A DNA stretch of 64,000 nucleotides. Origin: Phocoena phocoena. Lineage: Eukaryota > Chordata > Mammalia > Artiodactyla > Phocoenidae. A program made the translations under genes and the position numbers. Under the pieces are notes generated by a model, which was given only the letters and a program-made list of their open reading frames with translations, was not told where the DNA came from and did no database searches. Each line of letters opens with the position of its first letter. Position 1 is the stretch's first letter. This document shows, one piece after another, positions 48,622 through 58,617 of the stretch. The stretch is from positions 5,507,001 to 5,571,000 of the forward strand of contig NC_089239.1 of NCBI RefSeq assembly GCF_963924675.1, in the 5' to 3' direction.

Positions 48622-51600
48622 GTAAGTGAGGACCCTGCTGGATAGGAGGGTGGCCCGTCGTCGCAGGGTCCCTTGGCGCGGGGGACGTCGCCCTCCTTGC
48701 TGCAGAAGCTCAGGCCAGGCTGGGGAGAGTCCGGGGTCGGGTCCGAGCCCGCCCAGTTTCAGGCCCCTGGCGGGCCCGCTGGTCGGAGGGCTCTGAGCAG
48801 GACTGAGATAGTTGTCCCTCACTCCGGGACCCTGCGCCGCAGGAGGGGGCGCCTGTCTTCCAGGGAGGTGGGGGGAGGAGGGAGCCTGGATGGGGTCCTG
48901 GGAGCAGCCCTTCTTCACCTACCCAGGGCTGAGGTCAGCCAGCTCCGAGGGTCTCTGGACGGTGGTGGGGTAGTAACACTCCCGCTTCTAGAGGAACCTC
49001 TTCCTGGAATCCTGCGCAGTATGATTGTGTGTGTGTGCGCGTGCGTGCGCTCGGGCTTGGAAGATCCACGAGTGATATGATAGGAGAGGACACCTGTTTT
49101 CCTTACTGCAGACACTGAAACATCACTTATACAAATTACAGTGCCACAGAAGACTGGGACAAACACCAATGACGGCGGTGTTTCAGAAACGCATGTAATT
49201 AAGAAATCACTTAAAAGGTATGAGTATGTTATTTTTACTGGACTGCAAGACCCAAATCAATTCATGCATACCCCTTCATGAAATTTTGTGTCCTAATGAC
49301 AGTGTTCAAGAGACGTTTTGGTTTTGTCTGAGGGAGAGCAAGTGTTTTGTTTTCATTCTCCCAAGTAATATATGAACGTTACGAAACAATTTTAAAACAC
49401 AGACTCAGAGAAAAGAAATGCCCCGAATTCCTATCCCACAAAATGGCGTCTACAGTCCACTGTAGACTGTTTTCTAGAAAAGATGTACGTTTAAAAATAC
49501 TTTTTGGGGGTTCCCTGGTGGCGCAGTGGTTGGGAATCCGCCTGCCAATGCAGAGGACACGGGTTCGAGCCCTGGTCTGGGAGGATCCCACATGCTGCAG
49601 AGCAGCGGGCCCCGTGAGTCACAATTGCTGAGCCTGCGCGTCTGGAGCCTGTGCTCCGCAACGGGAGAGGCCGCGATAGTGAGAGGCCCGCGCACCGCGA
49701 TGAGGAGTGGCTCCCACTTGCCGCAATTAGAGAAAGCCCTCGCACAGAAACGAAAAGCCAACACAGCCAAAAATAAATTAATTAATTAATTAATTAATTA
49801 ATTTAAAAAAAAAAACCTTCTAAAAAATAAATAAATAAGTAAAAATAATTTCTACATTTAAAATACATTCTATGTAAGTGAGGCCATACTAATCTTTAGC
49901 TTGTAGCATGGTTTTAAAATGGCAGTATATAAAACGTATCTTCATGCCTGTATTTACATACATAGGCATATATAAAGCTTTGTAAAAAGTAAAAGTAATG
50001 TTATTTCTGATCTGCTTAGAATAGTAAAGCATGTACATTGTAAAATTAAATCTAGACAGTACAGAGACGTTAAGAAAGTGAATGGCTGCCTCACTTTCTA
50101 AAGGCAGTAAGTTTGAAGGGAATGAAGTTTTAGAGACATACATACACACATGCACATATACTTTTAATGATCATTTATGAGATTTGTAATTGGGTTTTTC
50201 ATTTATGTGTAGAGTTAGGATTTATTTTTATGATAATAAATCCAGCCCTGTCATTATTTTTCCTAACTTCATGGTAACTTATGTGTAACATCATATAGTA
50301 TTTCAAATTTTATACATGCAGGTAGTTTCATAAACCTTCCTGAATAGTCAATAGGATCAACAGGCAAACCACTATAAAAAATTTTGATAAGCATTGAAAA
50401 ATGTCTACCGGAAAAGTTGCATTATATTTGACTCCCATTAACAGAAATCGTGACGCCTATCTTCCTGAGGCCTCTCCAGGTCTCTTCAGTCTTCTCATCT
50501 TTGCTCTTGTGTACATCCTAGTGAATGCTTCACTTTTAACAGGTATTTTTTGGTTAAACCTTAACAAAAGATGTCTTTCTGTATATTGACTATTTGAATC
50601 ATTTTGTTAGTTGTCAGTTTCTTTCTGGTTTTGACTTCTTTTTTAATAAGAATTAGTAGCTTTGGATAGGACACTTCGTTTTCAAGAAGGAAGAAGTGTT
50701 GATGTAAACACACACAGGGATGGGAGAAGAATCCATTGATTAGAACCTCGGTGGCCAGATCGGAGAGGAATGTCCTCCAATGGCAGCTGAAAAACTGTAC
50801 TAGACACTGGAGCAGGTTTTATAGAGTGGTCTACTTCTGACTGGCTCACTCTGTGGTACCAAGAAGCACCAGTGATTATGTATTTATAAAAGCTATCACA
50901 CCCCCAAAATGAATATCTGGAGATGCTGAAATGTTTAGGAGAGTATAACGTACACTGGGAAGATGCTACCAAAAGAAAACATGAGGATCCATGATAGCAG
51001 GAAAAAGTATTTGGTACACACACGTGTGCGCATGCATACACACACACACACACCATTATGAGATAAGCATCGTTACATAATAATAAAATATTCAGTTCCT
51101 AGGTAACATAAAAATTCTAAGTTTGTATGAATTTAATAAAATGTCCTCAGCATATATCAAATGAAAACTGATAGCACGACAGGGAGACATTTTCAAATCC
51201 ATTTCCATAGAGAGATCTTAAAATGTTTTTCTCAATTTTATGATTGACCATAAAATTCTTCATAAAGAGAAAGAAAATTTGAACAACAAAAAGAAACTTT
51301 ATTGATGGATAAAGTGAACCCAATGAAGTTTGTGTATTGTTTTCCCCTTTCTGTTCTATGTTAAGACTTGCTAGAGTCTAGGGATATCACACGTGAGGCT
51401 TTTAGTAAATGATAAAACCTCTGGTGCAGCAAGACAAAGAGAATTCAGGCAAATGTCAGGAATCCGGGAAGCATCCGCAATGAGCTAGCTCTCCGCGAAC
51501 CCAGCCTCTGTGCTCCCGGAACACGCTGAGTCTCTGGCTTGAAATCACAAGATTTATGGGAGGAAGTTTGGCTTTGGGAGAGCTCCTTGCAAAGCTTTCA

Positions 51601-53026
51601 GTGACTTTTTAAGTAGCCAAGCCAGTCTTGTCAAACTAGTTAGGGAAACACAACGGAAGCTAACCTTGGCCAGGGGAGTTTTGAACCCTACACAGTGCAT
51701 TATAAATCTTACTGCCCTCTTCAGCCAAGAGTCAGAAACACCCAGACTTGTCGGTATCCCCAGAAATAGATAAGAGCTTTTCTAATCAAGCTGCACTTAA
51801 TGCTCTATCTCCGTTGTAAATAATGCTTCTCGAGACTAGTTCTCATACTTTTCAAGAACATACAGTGTCATTCAACAGAATTGACCACAGCAAGGAAAAT
51901 AAATAAATAAATGCAAATATGGATAGTACAGAACTCATCATCTGGCAACAATAGAATTAGGTTAAAACTTAACAGAATGACTGAAAAATGTATTTGGACA
52001 TTTAAAAGTATACTTCTACGTGATTCATGGGTTGAAGGAGGAATCATAAGTCACAATGGATATTAAATAAGTCACAATGGATATTAAATAATAAACAATG
52101 AACGAGAATGAAGAAATTACAAAGAAAACTTTGAATTCCGCTCTGAAGATGGTATAGGAGCATAATTTATAACCACAAATAATTAAACAAGTGACAAAAA
52201 ATGGTCAGCAATTTAAAATTAGAAAAATAATTATAACCTTAAAATTCTTAAAGATGCTGCTTAAATTAAGAAGTAGAATTAATGAAAGACAAAAGTAAGC
52301 TGAAGTAGCCTGGATTCACAATGTCAAAAGTTGATTTCTGAGAAGAATATAAAACAGAACTTTTGGTGAGATAGACTAAAGAAAACGAAAAGGAGAAGGA
52401 AAAGATGTACTGTTAGAAATAAGACATACACAAATGTGGATTGGCCAATTGGATGTGAATTGCTAATATCATTGTTTAGGAATTGCCTTTTAACTTTCTT
52501 AATGGTGTCTTTAGGTGAACATCAGATTTTAGTTTAATTTTAGTTTCCTCTTAAAAGGGGACTTGCTTTGTATTGTTTAATTTTCCATTTATTTGCTCTA
52601 GAAATTGCAAAGTAGGAAAAGATAATAAAATTCAAGTTCCTTCAAAGGTTACTCAGCATTTCTAAATGTAACCATTTGAAGTTAAAAATTTGATTATGAT
52701 AGTTAAATGCTAATGACTTATGCTCTTACTTTTGAAATAGATTTAGACTCCTAGATTTTATGTAAGTTTGATTATGATTAATTCTGTCACACATTCCAAG
52801 ATTGAAGAAAGATAACTGTAACTATAATTATATATATATAATTTTGATACACTCATGATATAATACATGCTTATATGAAAGAGTACATATATTTTTAACA
52901 ATTAGGGCTTCTGACTTTTAAGGATTTGAAATATCTAATAATTACATTCTCTCTGACTACTTTCCTGTAGGTCACCTATGCCATCAAAATTGACAGGAAA
53001 ACATACACTCTCCACCTTGAAAAACA
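48564..53026 (+). CDS. ADAM3: ADAM3-like gene (cyritestin / tMDC I), exons 1-3
   Basis: Exons 48564-48621, 49112-49194 and 52971-53026 join in phase 1, 0 and 2 with open frame, giving 65 residues plus two bases. They encode signal peptide MLFLLLLLSGLGRLTSAGH, prodomain start SLIQITVPQKTGTNTN...SETH and VTYAIKIDRKTYTLHLEK. The QITVP-K, VTY-I-I--K-YTL-LEK pattern fits ADAM3 best among the testis ADAMs I recall. Known mammalian order places ADAM3 divergent from ADAM18, which fits. ADAM3 is a sperm surface protein needed in mouse for migration into the oviduct and egg binding; in human it is a pseudogene. I could not find exon 4 up to 64000. ADAM5 or ADAM32 are less likely alternatives. Confidence 0.65.
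49112..49194 (+). CDS. ADAM3: ADAM3-like exon 2 (prodomain start)
   Basis: 83 nt with acceptor CCTTACTGCAG. The end at 49194 (SETH, donor GTAATT) is chosen because it gives phase 0 and aligns without gaps to exon 3 and to ADAM18. The alternative donor GTATGAGT at 49218 would shift the frame of exon 3. Confidence 0.7.
49506..49803 (+). mobile_element. CHR SINE (long type) in ADAM3-like intron 2
   Basis: Begins GGTTCCCTGGTGGCGCAG and ends in (AATT)n then A-run. It lies 312 bp after exon 2. Confidence 0.9.
49804..52970. other. ADAM3-like intron 2, unassigned
   Basis: Mostly unique AT-rich DNA. A 24-bp tandem unit with AAGTCACAATGGATATTAAA occurs twice at 52049-52090. No exon recognised. Confidence 0.5.
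51015..51053. repeat. (CA)n-rich tract
   Basis: Imperfect ACAC/GTGCGC run in ADAM3-like intron 2. Confidence 0.9.
52971..53026 (+). CDS. ADAM3: ADAM3-like exon 3 (prodomain)
   Basis: A 56-nt exon with acceptor TTTCCTGTAG and donor GTAAGTGG, encoding VTYAIKIDRKTYTLHLEK plus two bases. It has the same length and phase as ADAM18 exon 3 but a different sequence, so the paralogues diverge here, in contrast to the near-identical duplicated exons 1-2. Confidence 0.8.
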
Positions 53027-53849
53027 GTAAGTGGCCATGCTTCTTTTCATACAGTTGTTTTTAGTTTCTTACATTTTTACAATGACTACCTTAAATGGAG
53101 CCTAAATTTAGAGCCTAAATATGCAAGAGCATAGATGTTATATTTATTTAATATGTTAAGTCTTCTTGGTGATTCATGTCAGACTAGAATTTCGAGTCTT
53201 TATCTTTAGATTTTTAAATCTAATATTCAAACCCAACTGTAATTTAATGATATAAGTATTAAAGTATATCAGACACATGAAAATCATTTTATGTAACTCC
53301 TTAAAGTATAATTACAATTGCAACTATCAAGGGAATAAGTTTATCTGTCCATGATTAATTTTATTTGTTTCATGTCATTTTACACAATTATATGATTTTT
53401 AAGCATTTTATTTGATATTACACTCTAGTTTTGTCTCATTTTGCTATAGGATATATTTTTAATCTCTTCAGTTTCTACTTCCACTCTGTGAGGAAACCAG
53501 TATCAATATCCTGTGTGTATCATTCCATGATTTTCTATTTTAAATTTCATCTTTACCTGAAATAAAACATATAGAAACCTACCAGAAAAGGGTTTTTTTT
53601 GTTTTGTTTTGTTTTCTTGCACAAATGAAAATAGTGTTCTGCAAGTGTCAGGTCTTATCTAATAATGGCACTTATTTTCTTGCTCTATGTATAAATTTTT
53701 ACTCATTTTTAATGGATGAGATCCCATAGTATGTAATATTGATGGGTAATGAAGTTATTTCCAGGGAAATTTTGTTTCATAGTCTTGATATTAATAAATG
53801 GGCTTCTGGATCAAGCAGGATGAGTGCTGATAATAGTAATAATAATAAA
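53027..53849. other. ADAM3-like intron 3, left part
   Basis: AT-rich; searched for an exon 4 of the ADAM prodomain and found none. Confidence 0.5.
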
Positions 53850-53990
53850 TAGTAATAATGAAAGCAACTGACATTTATTGAGCACGTACCATATTCCAGG
53901 CGTATTTCTAAGCAATTTGCAGGTAGTAACTGATTAATTTTCACAACCACCTCTAAGGTAGGCCTTCTTTATTACTCACATTTTATAGCA
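53850..53990 (+). mobile_element. MIR SINE fragment
   Basis: CATTTATTGAGCACGTACCA, CCAGGCGTATTTCTAAGCA and TTCACAACCACCTCTAAGGT match the MIR core. Confidence 0.7.
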
Positions 53991-54209
53991 TGTAAAGATT
54001 TTGAGAGATATTGCCAGTTACTTTCTAAAAACCGTAGCAGTTTAGATTTCCAAAAGCATGCGTGATATACTAAAATGTTGTATCTCATCTTAATGTCAGG
54101 TTGTATTTCCCTAAATGATTTCTCTAAATAGTTATTAGCTAGTTCATTTTCCTGTATGGGGTTTGCCTATCACGTAGTTTTCTCATTATTATTTCTTATC
54201 ATTTTAATA

Positions 54210-54420
54210 TACTTTATTTTTTAGAGCAGTTTTAGGTTCCCAACAAAAGTGAGTGGAAGGCGCAGGGATTTCCCGTATATCCTTACACCCCACACGTGCA
54301 TAGCTTCCTCCGTTATCAACATTCCCCACCAGAGTGATGTATTTGCTGTAGCTGATGATCCTGCATTGACACATCATTCATTATCACCCAAAGTCCGTAG
54401 TTTATATTAGCATGCTATTT
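54210..54420 (-). mobile_element. Old L1M fragment (likely antisense)
   Basis: TTAGAGCAGTTTTAGGTTC, CCCACCAGAGTGATGTATTT and CATTCATTATCACCC are common text of old L1M elements. Confidence 0.5.
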
Positions 54421-54779
54421 TTTATATTGTTTTTTTCCATGAATGAATAAAAATAAAAAAGGAAAATTCTGAGATTAGTATAAACAGTTAAGTTCTTACC
54501 ATGAATGATGCACATATAAGCATTTCCCCTACATATTAAAAAAAAAGGGTACATGGCCATAATAATGAAATCTGTTATTCCCATACCCAGACGTCTTCAA
54601 TCGTCTCACTCCGCAGTGCCGATTACCATTATATTGCCACATATTCTTCTGCCATATTTTTAGGGTCTTTCATCCATATGTCTAAAGATCAATAAAAATC
54701 ATGTTCTGATGCGTCCTTCAAATAGACATGAATGGAACAAGAGTGTATATTCCATTATACAATTTGTTACGGTGGATCA

Positions 54780-55377
54780 GAAGGGTAGGTAAGGGTGGAC
54801 CTTAACATGGTGAATCACAAAAGTGACCCCAATTCTTTACCTTTCCCTGTATTTTCACCCTTTGCCATATAACTTTGAGGTTCTCTCATCAAGAAGTGGA
54901 GTGTATACAGCTCAACAACTACCTCACACTCATTCTTCATGGGTGTGAAGAGCCCAAGGTTAGAAGGGCTCTGTGCTTGGATTCATGCTCTTCTGATGCT
55001 ATCCTGAGATTCTTAAAACTTTTGAATGAGAGACCCCGCATTTTCATTTTACTTTGGGGGCCTGGCAAATTACTAGCCCAGTTTGGGGCTATGTCACTTA
55101 CTTTGGCCAGAGAGATGTTGGCTGCCTTGATTCCAACACAGGCTTGAAAAAGCTGTCACGCTTTTCTGCTTTCCATCTTGTCTGTCATCCCCATGAGAAT
55201 ATGCTGGGGCTTAGCTTGCTGGACGATTAAAGACATGTGGATCACAGCCACGGTGCTCTATTTATCCCTACAGCAGCCAACATTCAGCTGAATCCTGTAC
55301 CACTGAGCAAGCCTGGCCACAATTAGCAGAGCTGCCATGGCTACCCGCACATGACCCACAAGTGTGAGCAACAGGTA
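54780..55377 (+). repeat. MaLR-type LTR remnant (tentative)
   Basis: Text such as GTCACTTACTTTGGCCAGAG, CCATGAGAATATGCTGGGGC and GACATGTGGATCACAGCC resembles MLT/MST-type MaLR LTRs. It is interrupted by the ERV-F provirus, and a short continuation may follow at 60979. The family is uncertain. The 90-residue open frame here (54875-55147) is taken as chance. Confidence 0.4.
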
Positions 55378-55381
55378 CTTA

Positions 55382-55804
55382 TTTAAGGTCGGATCTTAAC
55401 AAACGGCACCGCGAAACAGAGGAAAGCTTCAAGTGAGCTTTATTAGGGAGCGCTCCCGGGCGAGGTTCACTGGTCTGAGAGAAAGGGGCCAGAGAAGTCG
55501 CACCCGGGTGAGGGTTGGGCAAGATTTTATAGGGGAAGAAGGGAAAGGGATGTGGTGAATCTGGGAGGGCGCAGGGTATTCCTCATTTGGTGGTCTTTTC
55601 GGGTATCCTGGGGGACCGTTAGTCCCGCCCCTCGAAAGGCGGGAAGGCTGGGCTGGGTTCAAAGTCCCCAGGTCAGTTCCTGGAACTGGGTGGTCCGGAA
55701 TGTCTCCAGGGCAATTTCTGGAACTGGGTGGTCCGGAGAATTTCGGTCTGATGCAACCTGTGAATCTGATTGTGTTCCCCTGCCTCGGGCCAGTTGGCCT
55801 TATA
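55382..55804 (-). repeat. 3' LTR of the ERV-F provirus
   Basis: 423 bp, differing from the 5' LTR at about six substitutions, one 1-bp indel and the 11-bp duplication. Terminal TG/CA is decayed (TT at 55382, TA at the other end). The adjacent polypurine tract is not well preserved. Confidence 0.9.
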
Positions 55805-56011
55805 TCCCGACATCTTTGGTGTAATGGGGCGGCGTTCTGATCTCTGGCTACTTCATGCTGAGTGGGGGCGTCGAAAGGGGAGTCGGGCGACCAGAGGTCC
55901 GAGGCCTAGGGGAGACCAGTGAGGGGTTCTGTAGGAAGCAAGTTGTAAGGACCGAGGAGCATTTGGTTTGTGGCCACCCGAGAGACTCCCTCCATGCTCC
56001 TGCGAAGGAAC

Positions 56012-56497
56012 CTAAGAAAACAGGGAGCAAACGTGAGCAAGATACAGATGAGAATTAAGGGGCCTAAGATTGGTGTTAGCCAGGTATAGAGGGCGGATCG
56101 CCACCAATCGGGGACTGGGGAGGCGGACTGTTGGTGTTCGCATTGGAGTTCTTCTCTTAAGCGATGGAGGGCTTTTACGTTGTCTTACGTTGTCTTCGAA
56201 TCCTGTTTCATTGATGTAATAGCAGCATTCCTCCTGTAGGAAGAGGCAGGTACCTCCTTTGTCGGCCGTCAGGAGATCCAGGGCTCGTCTATTTTGGAGG
56301 GCAACTTGGGCTACTGAGGTGATCTGGCGCTGGAGGGAGGTGATGGAGGCGGCAAAAGCCTCGATGGCTAGCTGGAGTTTCTGTTCTAGGTCACGGGATG
56401 TTGAGACACTGTGTGTTAGGGCTCCTCCCCGGATGCCCGCAGCAACGAGAGAGGAGGCCAGGGAAATGCCTGCGACCATAGGGAGAAAGATGGCCGT
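56012..56497 (-). pseudogene. env: ERV-F env remnant: transmembrane subunit only
   Basis: The frame is continuous with RNase H apart from its TAA. The segment starts at a hydrophobic fusion-peptide-like stretch (AIFLPMVAGISLASS), followed by a heptad-rich helix, the LQNRRALDLL region and a CX6CC disulfide motif, as in gammaretroviral TM proteins. A 10-bp tandem duplication near 56177-56197 shifts the frame after NETGFEDN. Remnants of the membrane anchor and tail continue in another frame to about 55850. No surface subunit, leader or receptor-binding region is present, so it is not a functional envelope. Confidence 0.85.
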
Positions 56498-56539
56498 TTG
56501 GCCCTTAGAGAGGTCGAGGGCTCGCGTGAGTGCTATCAG

Positions 56540-58614
56540 TTAAGCCCTTTGAGAGGTTGTCCCTTCTGGGAGGCTGTTAGCCTTGATAATAGTTGAGATA
56601 GTTACCACCGCATAGGCTGCCCGTCGGCGTCTGTCAGGACTGAGTATTGAGCTACCGTCCACAAAGAGAGTGCGGTCCGGATTTGAAAGAGGGGTGGCAA
56701 AGAGTCCCTCTCTTGGTGGTTTGAAGGGTTCTATGACATGAGGGCAGGAATGGGATGGAAAAACCCCGGTGCCAGAGATAGGCAGGAGGGAAGCCAGGTT
56801 CAGGCGAGGGGAGAGATCAAGAGAAATAGCTGGGTTTTCAATGAATAGTAGGTGGAACTCCTGGATGCGGGAGGGGCCCAGGAGGAAGAGAGACTTGTGG
56901 CCTCGGAGGTCGACCAGCCGGTGGGAGGAAAGCACGCTTAGTGGGTGGGCCAGAGTCAGTTTGAGTGTTTGTTTGGTCAGTTCGGCGGTGGGCCAGAGTC
57001 AGTTTGAGTGTTTGTTTGGTCAGTTCGGCTGCCGCTGCTAGGGCCCGAAGGCATGGTTGCCATCCCCGCATGGTTGGGTCTAGCTGTTTGGAGAGGTAAG
57101 CCACGGGGCGGTAGGAAGGCCCTACAGGCTGGGCAAGGAGTCCAGTGGCTATTCCAGCCCGTTCATCCACAAAAAGGTGAAAAGGTCGGTTTGGGTTGGG
57201 CAGAGAAAGGGGAGGAGAAGATATCAGAGCGTTATGGAGGGTGAGAAGGCCTGCTGAACGGTGGAAGGAGAGGAGAGGGGTCCTTGAGGGGGGTTTCTTT
57301 AGCGGCTAGATATAAGGGTTTAGCGAGGAGAGCAAAGTTAGGGATCCAGTGTCGGAAAAATCCTGTAAGGCCCAAAAAGGAGAGAATTTGTTCCGCTGTT
57401 TCCGGAGGCTGGAGTTCACGGATAATCCAGGTGCGATCGGCTGTTAGACCTTTTGTGGTAGGGGTAAGGTGGAGCCCCAGGTAGGTTACAGAAGATACAG
57501 ATAACTGAGCCTTGGCTGGGGAGACCCGATAACCGCGAGGGACAAGGTAATTGAGGAGATCTGCAGTATGTTGTCTTGAGAGGCTGAGAGATGGGCTACA
57601 AAGGAGGAGGTCATCTACATATTGAAGGAGTGTGCTGGGGGTAAGGGAGCAGGAAGTGAGGTCCCGTGCCAGCGCCTGACCGAAGAGGTGAGGACTGTCG
57701 CGGAAGCCCTGGGGAAGAACTGTCCAGGTGAGCTGACTGGAAGTATGAGTATCCGGACCCGTCCAGGTAAAGGCGAAGAGGAAATAGGACTTGGGATGTA
57801 GGGGGATAGTGAAAAAGGCATCTTTGAGATCCAGAAACATAAAGTGGGTTGTGGATGGGGGGATATGGGAGAACAAGGTTGTATGGGTTTGGTACTACTG
57901 GGTGGAGAGGAATTATGGCCTCATTGATTATTTGGAGGTCCTGGACCAGGCAATAATCCCCAGAGGCCTTGCGGACAGGCAGGATGGGGGTGTTGCAGGG
58001 AGAGTCAGTGGGGATAAGGAGTCCCTGGTTTAGGAGTCTGGTGATAATAGGTTGTAGGCCCCTAAGGAGAGTCTCAGAGATGGGAAATTGGGGCCCTGAT
58101 GGAAATTGGAGGGGTCCTTTAGGCGGATGAGGACGGGGGAATGGTGTGTTGCTATTATGGGCTTAGAAGTATCCCAGACTTGGGGATTGATTGGGTTCGG
58201 TGTGATTGGAAGAGGGGGATAGGAGGGCGAGGGTTCTAAAGACAGGCGGAGAAGAGGAAGCAGGAGTTGGGAGGAGGGGACCTTAGGGTCAAGTCTAACC
58301 AGCTGGAGGGAGGCCCCTAAGTGGAAAAGGATATCTCGGCCTAGCAAGGGAACTGCGCAGGATGGTATGACTAAGAAAGAATGAGTAAAAGGGAGTCCTT
58401 CGATATGACATGGGAGTGGACCGGTCTGGAGTGGGAAGGATGGTTTGCCATCAATACCCATGACCGAGATCCGGGAAGGAGAAACTGGCCCGGAATAAGT
58501 AGGCAGGACCGAATAGGTAGCCCCCGTGTCCACCAGAAATGAGATGGACTTACCCGCTACCTGTAGCGTTACCCTGGGCTCGGCGAGGGTGATGGGGGTC
58601 TTCGAGTCTGGGCG
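56540..58614 (-). pseudogene. pol: ERV-F pol (protease, reverse transcriptase, partial RNase H)
   Basis: Pol follows gag in the same frame after a single TGA. Protease shows DTGATYSVLP (at 58533) and LLGRDIL. Reverse transcriptase shows FLDLKDAFFTIPLHP, LPQGFRDSPHLF and YVDDLLL (YVDD codons 57610-57621). Two compensating frameshifts sit near 58085 and 57880, another near 57240. RNase H has YRPVAYLSKQLDP and LFVDGSS. It is broken by a 43-bp tandem duplication (56944-57029) and by TAA at 56540-56542, where the family has the Glu of QRAEL. Sequence after LTRALDLSKGQ is deleted, including all of integrase. Confidence 0.9.
56944..57029. repeat. 43-bp perfect tandem duplication inside ERV pol
   Basis: Two adjacent identical 43-bp units (56944-56986, 56987-57029) start GGTGGGCCAGAGTC. 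Because 43 is not a multiple of three, the duplication shifts the RNase H frame. Confidence 0.92.
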
Positions 58615-58617
58615 CCG

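Larger units (their letters stand above)
48300..49246 (+). repeat. Right arm of inverted repeat: ADAM3-like 5' end
   Basis: This is the plus-strand partner of 46613-47600. It holds a GC-rich promoter stretch with about six CCCCG pentamers (48334-48363) not matched in the left arm, exon 1, intron 1 and exon 2. The outer match ends after GGACTGC at 49246. Unlike the left arm it is followed by a matching exon 3 at 52971, so it is the likely original and functional 5' end. Confidence 0.9.

Noticed and set aside
49191..49217. Exon 2 ending at the GTATGAGT donor
   Set aside because: It gives phase 2 against an exon 3 that must be read in phase 0, and adds nine residues with no counterpart in the family.
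54875..55147. 90-residue open frame next to the provirus
   Set aside because: It lies in MaLR-like LTR text, has no domain and no splice context.
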